This document shows positions 24,487 to 37,669 of a stretch of DNA of 64,000 nucleotides, one piece after another. A program made the position numbers and the translations under genes. Every line of letters starts with the position of its first letter. Within the stretch, counting starts at the first letter, position 1. The stretch is taken from NCBI GenBank assembly GCA_029379385.1, contig CM055606.1, positions 3,844,001 to 3,908,000 on the forward strand, in the 5' to 3' direction. The stretch comes from Quillaja saponaria (taxonomy: Eukaryota > Streptophyta > Magnoliopsida > Fabales > Quillajaceae). The notes beneath the pieces are model-generated. The model saw only the letters and a program-made list of their open reading frames with translations, was not told the DNA's origin and searched no databases.

Positions 24487-27008
24487 CTAGAAGTTTTGTT
24501 GCTTGTTACTTCAACAGAGTCAATATGCTCCAAAGAATGGACCTTTGATTCCATTATCAAAAAGATTAGAATTTGGTATATAACTCAATATCAATACCTT
24601 ACATTTGTTTAATGAGAAGGGATGAAAAAATTTCCTAGCAAAGTACGCCTACGATTATTATTACCGCACAACCACAAAAGGAGATTTCTCATAAGGCCAG
24701 CTCAAACACCAAGTCAGAGACATTCTATAGTCTAGAAGACTTTATTAATACGCATGTCAGTCCCTTCAACTTCATATGCCTCCAAGGTATTGAAAATTTT
24801 AACTAATAAAAAAAAAGAAGCCTCCAGAGTATTGACCGGTCAGTTACCATCAGAAGTTCTTCTCTTGTAATTTCTCTAGCAAGAATTGGATAGCATTTTC
24901 CAGGTAATATACCTGCATGGCGCATGCATTAATTTAATCAACTGTCTATAAAATAGATGGAGTTGACAGCCAATAAAGAAAAGATATAGCGTGCATGTAA
25001 TCAACTCAATAAAAGCATGGTTTTAAGTCAAAAAAGAAAAGCATAAATACCAGCTGTAGCAAGGGTAGTAGCAATAGCTCGACGCCGATCAGGCCTTTCA
25101 GAGTGTAGTTTTGACTTTATTTCCACCTATGGTAGCACATGCAATCGCCACAAATTTGAAATTTCCCACAAAAGCAGATAAAAATCCATAATAAAAAGAG
25201 ATACCACATCAAAAAGTTTCTAATTTATAGTTTTTCAGAAGGTAGGCAAATTTTGATTAAAGGGAACTGTTGTGGTTGATCATGGGTAGTGCAACAAATA
25301 TTCTTCCAAGGAGCAAAAGTGAAGGGGGAAGGAAAAAAAAGTAGATCCTATCAAGATTCACGAGAGCACGAGAGGAGTCAGGACTAAGGTTGACAGTACA
25401 CTTAATGTACAATTGAATATAAATGTGAGAACTTAGATAGAATTCAGATTGACATAGAAGTAAGACATTAACATATTGACTAGAAAAAATTGGTGGTTAT
25501 CATCTGCAAACCGATATTTTATGCTAGAGGACCTAATTGTAAGACTTAAGTTTTGTATTTCTAAATAAATTCCCATTTGGGTTTTTTGGTTAAGTAGTCA
25601 AGTGGTGTCTATGTCAACTTACGTTCAACTCGACTTATACACCTCTCTGGTATGGTCAAAGGTAGGCCATTCATGCTGAGACTAAGTAATTTATGTGAAT
25701 TTTTCTCCCCACGGCCTCCCCCGAGGATATCAAAACCCAGGAAGTCAAGGTAGAGACCAAATCCCTCTTGCCTACCAGTTCAATCCCCTTGAGGTTTTGG
25801 GTTTTGTGTGCTTATTAACTGATACGCTGAAACACTAACTAATGCATTACAGATTCTCTTTGCCCTAACTATATGTGATATAAAGGAAAATCCAACTTTA
25901 TCATAAAATAACAATGACAGTTACCATTAAAAATAATAAATATAAATCTTTCAGTTTGGAATCTTAAAATATGCAATAGGAGTAGCATAAATCCTTAGAT
26001 AGAATGGAATTTTCTAATACATTCAGATGCCTAAATTGATATTGATAGTACCAAAGAACCAAAGGTGCTATTACTGGCAATTTCAGAGACAACAATAATA
26101 CAGCACGGAATATATATATATATAACATAGAAAATTTGAAGACATGTTGAGAAGCAGAAAAAAACTTCCGAATGTAGCAACATTCTCTCATCAAAACCAA
26201 TTACTGTGGAACTTTTTGAGGCTGAGTTTTGTGGGCCAATGTCTACAAAGAAAGCTAGACAAGAATGATGAATCATTTAGCTACGCAAGATCATTATTAG
26301 TGCCAAATTAATGCATAATGCAACACAATCATAAAAATGAGCATATACAAGTGATATGAAGTATAAAACACACACACAAAAAAAAAAAAAAGAGTAAAAT
26401 GAAGACTCTTTGCCAGGTGTGTTAGATTAAAATCCACAAATGATATAAAGTCATCAAGTTTTGAAAAGTAACAAAAACAGAGCTTTGGCTTTACAACATC
26501 TTGAAATTGGAGAATTAAGTCAGTGATGTCCCATCTAATAGAAAAATGAATAGGTGTGAGTTCTCTCTTTATGAAAATTGAAAATGTTAGCAATTAAGAA
26601 TCAGTTGAGGTCTTATGGAAGTATTGAGGATCTATCCAAGTCATTGCAAAATACAAGTTATGAGAACCCAACTCCACACCTGCAACAGTTTCAGCTACCC
26701 TAATCTATGTCCCCTCCAAAATAATAGGAAAAAGGAAATATCTATGCCAATGGAATAATGATTACAAACAAAAAAAATAAGGAGAAATTTAATTATAAGG
26801 TAACTAATGCCATTATATTAGTAAGTCCAGATTATTTATCAAAAATATATATCAAATTTTAATCAAATTTCTTTTGGACTCATTGTTGGCCTCACTACAA
26901 CAGGCACAATAAAGTGAAAACCTGATAGAGAAATCTCTTTTAACAAAAACATTTCCAAATTGATGATAACATATCAGATAATCTTAGTATACAAATGCAT
27001 GTATCCAC

Positions 27009-27790
27009 CTTTTTGTCTTCCTTCCCTTTCAGAAGGACCTACATCTGTCAAAAAGGGAGATGCAAAAAAACCATGCCTTAAGATTCCGGAATCTTTATGT
27101 TCCCCCATATCTGCATGTAAATAGCACCAAGTTATCAACATATATCACTATCTCCTTACGATAGGAATAATTAATTGAAATACCCAATGCAGAATCACAT
27201 CCCAGTATTCCTAACTATCCAATGAAATTAAGTTCATATGAAATAATGCAAAAGTAACACTGGGATATCAAAACAAAAATAAACCACAAGCATACTTTAC
27301 AATGGATGACGCCATCAACGTTAACCATTGTACAGTTGGTGCAGAACCACTTCATAATCTTCACACATTTCTCTATGGGCTCCCAATCACTATCATCATC
27401 ATCATCATCATCATCAACCATTTCTTGACCATACATATCTTCCAAAGTCATTTCTTTCTGCTTCCCGGCCCATTTCTGCACATAAACAGATGACCATTTA
27501 GAATCTATATCCATAAAATTGCATAATATCAACTATATTTCTTGAACGTGAGTACTACAACTTTATCTCCCACTTACACATACAACATCAGGCTTCAGAA
27601 TTTCTTTAAGACCATCTGACGCTTCCCCAGAATTTCCATCATAGTAAGGTCTAGCATTGCTTCCATCAGAAGCCAAGTTTACAACTCCTCCATTAAACCC
27701 TTGAGAAAGATTTCGATCCCTTTGTTTCGGAAGATTGTTCTGAGCTTCCCCATTTCTTAGACGATTCATTTTAAGTCTATCAGCACCCAT
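27009..27790 (-). pseudogene. HDA15-like exons 1-3: N-terminus and RanBP2-type zinc finger
   Basis: Exon 1 (27578-27790) begins at ATG 27788-27790 and gives 71 codons, ending at a consensus GTAAGT donor. Exon 2 (27301-27475) encodes KEMTLEDMYG, an aspartate run from an ATC-type microsatellite (27392-27416 on +), DWEPIEKC, and WFCTNCTMVNVDGVIH, the first half of a RanBP2 finger. Exon 3 (27009-27110) gives MGEHKDSGILRHGFFASPF. The best donor (GTAAAG at 27300-27295) joined to the exon-3 acceptor loses the second Cys pair of the finger. The alternative GTATGC donor would restore neither the frame nor the Cys pair. Confidence 0.8.
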
Positions 27791-28150
27791 TTTGTATTCA
27801 CAATTTGCATGAAGACTTTCAGCTAGAATCTTTCCTTCATATTGACCAATTCATCATACAGCACTCACTGTTCATAGTTACAGTATTCTCATACTTAAAT
27901 TTAGAGCTAAACATAAATAAAGAAAACTAAATTATTAGATACACGAGCAAGCACCAAATACGAAAAAAAAAAAAAAAAAAAGTACTAAATTATTTTCTTG
28001 TCGTATGATTATCATCCATTTGAAGATATATTAAAGGAAAAATTTCCGCCATATAATGAGAGAGAGCGAAGAAGGAACCGAGAGCTGTAGAGTGAAAAGG
28101 AGGGAAAGAAGAAAGAGGGTAACATTGTTACAGTGATAAGATCCGGGCAT
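27791..28150 (-). promoter_or_regulatory. Probable 5' leader and promoter side of the HDA15-like gene
   Basis: Upstream of the ATG on the - strand is a CT-rich leader (GA-rich on +, about 28,050-28,125), typical of plant 5' untranslated regions. A 'agatccgggcat' motif is tandemly repeated at about 28,139-28,163. No clear TATA box was assigned. Confidence 0.4.
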
Positions 28151-28376
28151 AGATCCGGGCATAGAAGTACTAAATTAAGTTCTAAGTTTATGTTTTTAAT
28201 TTAATTTAATAAAATTTTATTAATTTTAAATATAATTGTTTGGGAGTCATATACGTTTAATTGTGGTGAAATCAGGGTTACAAAAATTTCGTTATTTAAT
28301 TTTTTTGGCCAGTTATATCTCCGTGAAAGGTGTAACAATAAATTGAGTCAACTACCTTGAAAAAGTTAAGTCCTAA

Positions 28377-28925
28377 ACTCAAGTAGCAGTAACAAGATCT
28401 CTTTCTTCTCAATAGACAGTTAATGAAGAATAAAAACAAAGAAGAATATTAGAGAGTGAGTGGAGTATAAGTGCATTTAGACAATTACACTTCTCTATAA
28501 TTGAACTCAGCCAACAAAGAAGAACAAGAAAAGATTATACAAAAGAAAAGCGGGCACAAAGTAAAAACAACAATTCCTGTTACCAATTCAAATGAAGATT
28601 AAGTGGGCATAAAAGATGATGTTTACATTTTTCTTAAAAAAAAAAATTAAAAGCACAAAATGTTAAAATTTAATAAAAAATTTTTGGGTAAAGCTGGTAG
28701 GATAATTTAATCAAATCTAAATTTATTTATTATTATATTGACATATAAAGGCATTTAAAAATTGGAAAGTCGGCGATAGATTGTGGATGATATTCTTAAC
28801 TCAGCCGACATGCCTTCCAACGTGGGCCCAGTATCTAGAAGCAGAAAAGATAAGAACCTGCTTGATTCATTTTTCTCACACTCTAATAGTCATAGGTGTA
28901 ATACATAATTACATAGTTTTACTAA
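28377..28925. repeat. Copy A of a ~0.55-kb direct duplication
   Basis: Matches 39139-39715 in the same orientation over most of its length. Shared blocks include 'actcaagtagcagtaacaag', 'agaatattagagagtgagtgg' and 'gaaagtcggcgataga', with small indels. No coding frame is recognised. The copies are clearly diverged, so the duplication is not recent. Confidence 0.8.
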
Positions 28926-31421
28926 GAGAACTTAGATTTCAAATTATTATCGAGAAATATTGATTAGCAGCCACTATGGTTTCTATATTCATTCCATACT
29001 AGGTTCATGTCATTACTTTTTTTCTCACTTATAATTATTATAATTTGTTAAGTATTAAATTTAAATGTTAGAAGACCTAATGTGATAGGATTGTTGAATA
29101 CATAAAAAGGTAGATAGTGTTTCTAAACATAAGACTTAACAAGTTAGGAGATTAAAAAAGTAAAAATTATATATACAATACAAAGAGCCTAATCCTTCAG
29201 AATTAATGATATTTTAGGTCAACCATAAATTTTCATTACAAGAGAAATTTGGTAACTTTTACTAGCACAAAAGGAATATCTCTTGGTAACCGTTATAACC
29301 TTAAAAGATAGAGATTCCAGGTTTGATTTGTTCGTGTCGATACACTTAAAGATGAGATACTTGTGTTATTGTTATGTTCTTGATAAATCAAGAAGGAATG
29401 AAAAACGAATCAAGAATATGACTAAAGAATTCAAAGTATCATATTGTTAAACTAGTTTTAGGATCTTTTGTATAATCAGAAGATAATTTAAGGTTTAAAA
29501 AATTAAAAATTTCAAATTTCAATGTCCATTTGATTTCCATATTTTATATTGATTCTTAACTTTGTCACAAGTGAATTCCTTTCATTAAGTCAATTAAGTT
29601 ACTTCCGTCCAAATTAACATTGACGAAGGAGACATGGACAAATAAAAAATTAATACATGCAAGATTTAATAAAAATTACATAAAAATATAAATTAAAAAA
29701 TAAAAATAAAATAAATTTGTCCCTCCATGTTCAATCACTCACCACCAACCAACACCACCAATTTAGCCTAAAATCACCCACCAAATCAAGCAACCATTAT
29801 CAGAAACACTCTGCTAAATATTCCGCCCCTCTTATGTTTTTTCCTCTCTAATGAAGCATTCAATATGAATACTTGGACAAGTTTTTGCCTAATAATGTAA
29901 AATCTGATTGAATTAGTTTTGGATTTTAGCTATGAGAAATTTTGATACATAGGGGCACCGACATATTCCATTCTTTGTAATTTCATTTCATTTTTTTTTT
30001 TTTTTATGGTTAAAGGCATGTCATTCATGTCCGAACTAAAAAAGTTATGTCAATTTTATTTTTCACAACTTTCTCAAAAAGATTTGAAACTAGAAAATCA
30101 ATGAATGGAATTTACCTTGACTACCAAACTAGCCATAAGCACATGAATGACCTTTTCATTATAGGCACAACTTTATAAATAGATTAATTTTTTATTTGGT
30201 ATTTAGTTTCGATATGCTCATTAGATTCCGGTCTTTCTATACTATGAACCCCCAAACCCATTTAGGTTGTTAATTCTATGAAATTAGTTTAGTTAAGTCA
30301 AATAAAAAAAAAATCCTATATATCTCATAAAATAAATAAGTAACTAAAAATTTACAAATAAATAATTAATATTAAATAAATAAATAAACTAAGTAATAAA
30401 TCATTTCGTTTTAGTCAAATGACAAAAACCTTCCATGTAAATAATAAAAAATATAATATAAATAAATGATTAAATAATGAAATAAATTTTATATATAAAT
30501 AAAATAATAATAAATAGTTTGTTTTAAATGACAAAAATACACTTCATATTACATTACTTAATACAAATATAATGTAAGAAAATAAATAATATAATTAGAG
30601 ATAAATAATTCCTTATTATAAAAGAAAATATAACTAAAATAATAATATAAAATATATAAATATTAATAAAAAAATTAGGTAACTAATATTAAAACAAAAA
30701 TAAATACAATTAGAATAAGAAATAATAAAATAAATATAAGTAAATATATATGAAATAAAAATAAAATAAATAAATAATATATAAACATTTAAGTAAAATA
30801 ATAAAAATATATTAATTTTTCATAAACTAAGTTAAATTATATTACTTACATACACTTCTACCATTTTCATATAATTTTTATATTATTCCATGTCTATAAA
30901 CTACATATCAAATAAAAAAAATAGAATTAAAAGATTATTTGCTTATTGACACCATCAAATAATGAAAAGGAATTATCATTGCAATCCACATTATTCTATT
31001 CTTATTCTCATTCTAATTTCGCAAAATTAATCATTCATACTTATTTAACTAACCCTTAGGTTACAATTGAATATAACATTATGATATTTCTTTATTTCTT
31101 TATTTTGTTTTTGTTACATTATTAAAACATAATAAAATTTAAATTAGTCAACTAATAGGTTATCCTCTTCTTCAAACTTCCTTTAATGCAATTATAGAAC
31201 CAAAAATTATTTTGACAATTTTATCTTCTAGTTAAGTGTACAAGTATAAATTTTTTAATTTAATAATCAAATTTATTCCAACCATCCAAAAATTCATTTG
31301 ATAGTATAATTTAATTTTTAGCTGAATTTCGTGTCACAAGCGGGTTCTTTGATTGGTTGATGATCATTTGATAGACTTTTGGTCTAATACCACAAAATCA
31401 ACACGAAGTTTGAATTCTCAA
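28926..31421. other. AT-rich intergenic DNA
   Basis: No gene recognised. About 30,300-30,830 is extremely AT-rich, dominated by 'aaataaata'-type repeats. Confidence 0.6.
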
Positions 31422-31439
31422 ACGTACAAATCCATAATT

Positions 31440-31653
31440 TATTTTTATTTTTTTTAATCATAAATAGTATTTTACATTGATCAATCACATTACGGTGGAG
31501 GCTTCTCAATTCAGCTACCACATGAAGGTGGAATAACTAACTTATAATTATATGAAAAATATTCATCACACATCAACAGATGGGGAATTCAAACCCGGGA
31601 TCTCATGGTTCTAGCACCTCTCTCTTAACCAGTTGTGTTAAGACCTCATCGGC
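31440..31653 (-). mobile_element. tRNA-derived SINE
   Basis: On the - strand the element starts at 31653 and shows a box-A-like 'caactggttaagagagg' and, about 30 bp later, a box-B-like 'gggtttgaattcc'. A unique body follows, ending in an A-rich tail (T-rich at 31,441-31,455 on +). It is flanked by an 18-bp target duplication, 31422-31439 and 31654-31671, identical at 16 of 18 positions. The internal Pol III promoter layout, about 214-bp length, A-rich tail and target duplication define a SINE. It is not a tRNA gene: no cloverleaf is supported. Confidence 0.85.
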
Positions 31654-31739
31654 ACGTACAAAGCCATGATTGGTAGGGGGAAAAATTAAATTTGCTACTT
31701 GATTTATTTATTTAATTTTAAATTAAGTTAACTAAACTA

Positions 31740-31956
31740 GTTGTTAATTTAATGAGGAAAAATAAAGAGCTTGTATGGGGTATGGACAAGCAATTTCCTA
31801 ATAAATTAACGACGAAGTCCTAATGAAGTCTGTTTTCTATTAGAAAAGAGATTAAGTGTAGTAGGGGTGTGAGAAAGAGTCAAGTTTGAGCAGGGAGTTG
31901 AACTCATAACCTACTAAAGAGTCAATCACATAATTTACCACTAAACCAAATTATAT
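31740..31956 (-). mobile_element. Possible second SINE-like sequence
   Basis: On the - strand a box-A-like 'tggtttagtggtaaatta' near 31,955 is followed by a box-B-like 'gagttcaactcc' near 31,890. No convincing target duplication or tail boundary was found, so the 3' limit is a guess. Confidence 0.4.
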
Positions 31957-32030
31957 TTTACATATAATAAATATAATATAAATTTATATAAAATATTAAA
32001 TGTATTAAATAAACTAACTTACAAGTTTAC

Positions 32031-35000
32031 TGTCACACCCTTCACAAAGGCATGACTGGCCAGAGGGTTTGATAACCAATCCTCCGTAATCCTGACTTCC
32101 AAACAAAGTAACAAACATGACTCTTGACCCAACTAAAGAATAAAATAAATTTTATAAAACAAAAGTTCACTGTAAAAGTTTGTTTACGAAACAAATAACA
32201 ATTTACTGAAAATTTATGAAAAACATGTCTCTAAAATACACGCATATGTGTTTCCTGATTTCACATAACGACACAAAATTAAATAACTAGACTATTATTA
32301 CATCATACAAAATTAAATACTCCACAGTTCTAATGTGACTACAAACTTTCATCCTTAACCTCAAGTCTGAGATCCTAGAAAATAACTTGTCATACTCTGT
32401 TGGTAGGTTACGAGCTCAGCGACGTCATATACTGAACTCCTGTTACTAAAAAAAATTTCACGAGAAGGATAAGTCCTATGGACTCTGTGAATGAAAAATC
32501 GTACCCAAAGAGTACTAGCAGTCATTCAATACAAGTATATAACGTATTTAACAGCATCATGATGTAATTTGAAATACATGTACGCATTTGTAATTGTCAT
32601 AAATTCACAACTTACATGATTCATAGCATCACGAATGAATTAAAGTAATCACAGTATATAAAGCACACAAAGTGCCAACGAGTAACCCAGCCTTGCATAA
32701 TAGTATCACCCCACCAGGTATCTACGCGCCTGCACAACAGATTAATTCTCCTGACATAATCTATCATACCAGGGTTAAGTACTCAATTTTGAAAACATTA
32801 ATCAAAATCAGAATCAGAATATCTCAGAAATTCAATTCAGAATGTCCTAGGTGCACTTGGACCTTAATGTCAGAAATAAAATTATTGTTTTTCAGAAAAA
32901 TCTCAATTTGTTAGCCCTTATCAACCACAAACAATTTCAAACAAGCATGATTCAAATAACTTACTAAATCATTGCACTTGCATATTTATTTAATTACACA
33001 TAATAATCTAGCCCCTAAAAGTAACAATTAACCAATCACCTTTAATTGATTTCATTTGTCACTTACACTTACAATCTCGCGTTTCATCAGGTCCACATTA
33101 AAATCTGGAATTGAAATTCATATTCACAAATAATACTTAGTTTATAAATGTTATTTTTATATTTTTTTAATTATTAAGCTTATATCTCAACTTATATAAG
33201 TTTCTATTACGCTATTATATATCAAGTAGTATGAATTGTACTTTATTGGTAAGGTTGATAAATAAAAGATATTTTAAATGACTTAACAATGCATAGGGTA
33301 GAAGAAAACAATTAGAAAATATAGAAAAAACACTAGTGAGTTAAAAGATGTTCAAATTGCCTAAACTTGATATTTGGACCAATGTTCATCATAACGGTCA
33401 TATCTTCCTCTAAGAAATTCCAAATCTAATTTTGTAAAATTTATTAAATACTAGACACATGTAGCTTTATAATGGTATTTCATTCATAATTTTTTAATTT
33501 GTATATCAATACAGTTTATTCATTGAAATTGCATCAAATTTGGCAAAAAATAGAATTTTGGTAACGCGAACCTTATCTTAGTTAATTAAACATAACTTTC
33601 TCTAGGAAAAAGGAAGTTCAGTTCTGTTTATTGGATTTAATAATAGATAAATATATCTTTTTAGATAAGTATCATATGTATTATTTGGATGTGTATATTG
33701 GTACAATTAATTATTTAAAATTTACTCCTTTTTAGCATTTCACAACCTTCTTAGATACATGTTTATTTTCACTTACATACTTAATCAAATTTAATAAAAC
33801 CAAGTGAATGAATTAACTTTAGGAAGTTAACTAGCTTTCTTGTTTAAAAACTTCTCCTAAAATCAACCTTAAACTCACTTAATTCCTTACATGAACCAAA
33901 ACAGGGCACTCGTACAATTTTGAGTGCTTGACGAAGATTCTAATACTTGTAGAATTTTCATACTTAAGAAATAAATTATGAAACTTTCCAGTATAGTATT
34001 TCAAGATGTTAAGAACAACTTTTATTTAGAGGCCCTACACTAATTCCAACCACAAACTTGACGAAGTATCCCGAACTGACTAAAGGTCACTAAAATCCTG
34101 CATGGACCTAGCCTCAGTCCAACAAATCTACCGTCAAATATATTTAGAACCAGGTTACAAAATTTTGTAAACAGGACCCTAAGCTACATTTTCTCTTTTG
34201 AACTCTTAATTTAATTCAGTACGTAAGAAACTTGAAATACTCGATTTCTATGAACTACAAAATCTAAACCTTGTATCCTATTCAATAACCAATTAACCCT
34301 TATTTCCTCACTTCAAGTTTCAATTTATTCAAGAATTCCAATTCTATAATTTAGCATTAATATAGTCAAGTTTCATGTTTCCTAATTAGCTATTTAACAA
34401 TGGAAACTTACATAAGTTAACTTCCATGCTGTGCTAACATTTAAATTTTTTCTAAGCATCTTATTAAATACTTAGGATACACATTCCTACTTCGTGTATA
34501 TAAGTTCACATCTACTTATACCTCCTAACACAAACAAGATAGTCTCACAAATCTTAACATTACTTATGTTCCAATTATTAATTTAATTTAATTTAATTGC
34601 CTAAGGTTAATTAAAACTTAAACTATACATTCCCATATAACCAATTCCTAAATTACTCTTTTCTAATTCATATGATTATCATTCCTATGTTTTATTTTTT
34701 CTTAAGTTTACTCCTATTTTTAATTTACATCCATTTAGTCTTTAATTGAATTCACTAAGTATCACTAATTTTATTCATATATAACAATTAAACTAATAAA
34801 CATCCGAGTGTTATAATTGAATACTAAGTAATTATATATATATATATATTCAAGTATCCCATTACACTTTCTTACTTTAATACCCTAACTATTGGCTGAC
34901 CAAAAAACATAAGTTTAAAGATTGAAATCAGTCCAAAACAAAACTGTTTTTACCCCTTAAAACAACTCCCTCGTCTGACCCTAACTAAGGCATCGAAAAC

Positions 35001-36085
35001 CTCTCCAAGCAGGACACACACAAGCACCTAATTACCAAGCTTTAAAGGCTGTCACAGTTTGTTTGGCAGAGAAAAAAAAAAAAAAAACTACTACAAGATC
35101 CAAACTTATCTTATATTCTACCTAAAAACAAGGCAGCCACAAAGGAAAACACCAGTTGCCTAATTACAATAAGCAACCACTTCACCCACGACCAAAATAG
35201 GACATTAACATGGCATCCTCATTTCCTATTTTTGCCATTTGTAACTGGTATAGCCAACTTCACAAGTGTTGACCGGCAACTTCATTCTCCTAAAACTACT
35301 ACTGTGCGTTCTTGATGGCTGCTAGATGCAGCAAGTCTCGACCAGCCAGGTTGATCAACAACCAGCCAAGGCTTCCATACAAGGGACAGCAAACAGGGGA
35401 CTTCTAAAATCAGTCCCTGCAGCAACAAATTGAATAGAAAAGAAAGGAGGTTTGCTTCAAAGCAGCTCCAACAAGCACCACCGTAAGAAAAAGATAACAA
35501 GTTCTCTATTTTTTTGAGCTTGGTTGCAAGAATTGCAGAGGGTTCACCGTTACGCAAAGAGAAACAGAGGAAGAAATAAGCCAAGAACAGCCAAAGAAAG
35601 AAATTCCAAGGAAAAGAGTCTTAAGTCGGTTTAAGGAAGGAAGGAAGAAGAGACAAAATTTTAAATAATATAAACTTATGGTGTTAGACTTAGTTTACTA
35701 ATTGGTGGTGTATATTAATCCAATTATCTTAATATATTGATAATTGATTTCTAATTTATTATATATGTATATATATACTAATTTCACTTATAATGCAATT
35801 CTTGTGAAATAAAATTTAAATCCTAAGTAAATTAACTGAAGTAGTAGAGATTAAATCTTGACATATTTATACCTATAAATTAATTAGTCACTTACTTGAA
35901 TTTACTTTGTCATGATATTATTTACTTTACGACAACTAAATACACAACATTGTTGAAATGTATGAAGGTTACACTAGGATTTCGGATTATGACATATTTA
36001 ACTATACTGTTATTTAATTAATTTGTTTATTTTACAACGTAAATTTACACATTGCCTTAAAACTTGGGTTATGAGGGTTATAACA
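32031..36085. mobile_element. Solo LTR, 4,055 bp
   Basis: It starts TGTCACACCC and ends GGTTATAACA, and is flanked by a perfect 5-bp duplication TTTAC (32026-32030 and 36086-36090). It is related along its length to the 3,404-bp element in the HDA15-like pseudogene, for example 'cgtacccaaagagtactagca' near 32,500 and the 'gacacatgtagctttataatg' block near 33,455 and 20,523. It has no gag or pol genes. Open frames inside (for example 35,282-35,584 on -) are incidental. Confidence 0.9.
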
Positions 36086-36090
36086 TTTAC

Positions 36091-37631
36091 AAGCTTGAGT
36101 TTTAAAAAATTTAATTTGCCTCGTTTTATTAAGAGTTCATGTAGATGCAGGAAGAGAAAAGAAGAATAGAGTGTAATTTTTCCTTTATATGGGAATTTTT
36201 TTATTTTTTTTTAAACGAGTGAGATAAAATGGAGGGGTACATGATATGTATCCCTCCAAATCACTCTAAACTTTATTTTATTTTTTAATTTTGGAGAGAG
36301 GTGATAATATATATTATAATTTTTGTATGTGGTGAGTAAAATACCCTTATTCTTTTTATCAAATACCTAATAATACTAAAATAACACATTTTAAGGAGTA
36401 ATCGTAAAATTATATAGTAACATATATTATCTCTGCTTTCTCTGCAACTTCCATACAAGAAATGTATCTTATTTTTTATTTCCTCTCCTTTTATTTTTTA
36501 ACTCTCAAATAAGAGAAATAGTAAGTGACATTTTCTTCTACTCTCATCCTCTCTTCTTCCAAACTCTCTTATAGACCTTAAACGAGCTCAAATAAAAAGA
36601 GCTCACTTTCTAACAAATCTCTTCTCAAAATAAAAAGAAATGAGAGAAAAAATTACAACTTTTTCATACCCACTTGCATCCTAAAATTAAAGAAGACTAA
36701 TTTTATTTTTATTTTAATAACTAATTAATTTTTTTTATCCAAATAAATTTGAAAACAATTTCCATTATCTTTCCTAATGCAAAATTCTTTCATCTCTTAC
36801 TTGTTTTAATACACAATAAAGTGTGCACTTTGCATTATGCCTTATCCAAAATTTTATACTTACGTAAATTCCTAAAAACTAAAATAAGTCTGAACACGCA
36901 CAAGACCATGCAAGAAACTAGTATGTAATACTTACCAAATGTTATACACAATTTATAACATATACATACATATAGTAGCATGTGTGGCACATGTATTGCG
37001 TGCAAATCGTGTTTATGGTACATATATTTTCAAATATAATTGGCTTACATATTAAAAAAATTACAATTAATAAAAAATATTACTCTGTGTGAATGTGATT
37101 AAATAAATAGGTAAATCTAATTAAAAATTAAATTCATAATATAAAATTTTAAAATTTTCTTTAATTCTTAAGATTGAAAAATAATATTATAATAATAAAA
37201 ACTATACTCTTAATATTTTTTTATTTTTAAGTCATAAAATTGAGAATAATTAGGAAAAGAAAATAATTTTCTAAAGAATTACAATCATAGTATTAAAAAT
37301 GGCAAGACTTAGAAAAAATAGTAATCTAGTTGACACACAATATTTTAATGTTGTGAATTAATAACTAAATGTCACTCGTTGTTGATGTAATTAAAATGAA
37401 TTTCATAATATAAATTTATAAATTTTTTAGAAAATAATATTATAATAAAATAAAAACTATAACTCTTTTCTGTTTTAATAATTCATAGATTCCTTTTCAA
37501 ATTTTGATTCATAAAATTGAGAAGAATTAGGAAAAAAAAATAATAGTAAAAAATATTTATAATCCTATTAGTATTAACATGGAGAAAATTAGAGAAAAAT
37601 AAATTAATAGTGTATTTTAAGCCCAATATTT

Positions 37632-37669
<38 letters not shown>

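Larger units (their letters stand above)
22584..26242 (-). pseudogene. HDA15-like exons 4-9: first half of the HDAC catalytic domain
   Basis: Exon 4 (26166-26242) encodes STVIGFDERMLLHSE. Exon 5 (25051-25126) encodes VEIKSKLHSERPDRRRAIA and TTLATAG. Exon 6 (24848-24912) encodes ILPGKCYPILAREITREELL. Exon 7 (24487-24542) encodes VHSLEHIDSVEVTSNKTS. Exon 8 (22811-22882) encodes YFTPDTYANEHSACSAGL and is then out of frame. Exon 9 (22584-22709) encodes VRPPGHHAGVRQAKGFCLHN and ends VLTVDW. The HH pair of exon 9 is the usual catalytic histidine dyad. Exon 8 is 72 nt where 3n+1 is needed and lacks about 16 codons present in the family before GFALV. Confidence 0.85.
14500..27790 (-). pseudogene. HDA15-like: HDA15-like class II histone deacetylase, disrupted
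   Basis: Sixteen exons can be read on the - strand: 27578-27790 (ATG start), 27301-27475, 27009-27110, 26166-26242, 25051-25126, 24848-24912, 24487-24542, 22811-22882, 22584-22709, 22397-22405 plus 18946-18992 (one exon split by a solo LTR), 17316-17384, 16801-16907, 15458-15537, 15037-15119, 14908-14953 and 14616 to TGA 14500-14502. Phases join cleanly except at 22811-22882 and 16801-16907. The order is an acidic region, RanBP2-type zinc finger, then the HDAC domain, as in Arabidopsis HDA15, a nuclear lysine deacetylase and transcriptional repressor. HDAC motifs seen include GFDERMLLHSE, RPPGHHAGVRQAKGFCLHNN, ISAGFDAARGD and ILKGG + YNLRSISSSATAVVKV. The LTR insertion, a -1 exon with ~16 codons lost, a -2 exon and an in-frame TGA make it a pseudogene of the full-length protein. 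A shortened N-terminal product cannot be excluded. Confidence 0.9.

Noticed and set aside
27302..27493. + strand frame with an Ile run
   Set aside because: Antisense of HDA15-like exon 2; the Ile run is the complement-strand reading of the ATC microsatellite.
31570..31660. tRNA gene, suggested by box A and box B
   Set aside because: There is no cloverleaf or anticodon arm, and an A-rich tail and target duplication mark it as a SINE.
35282..35584. 100-codon minus-strand frame as a gene
   Set aside because: Lies within the 4,055-bp solo LTR and resembles no known protein.
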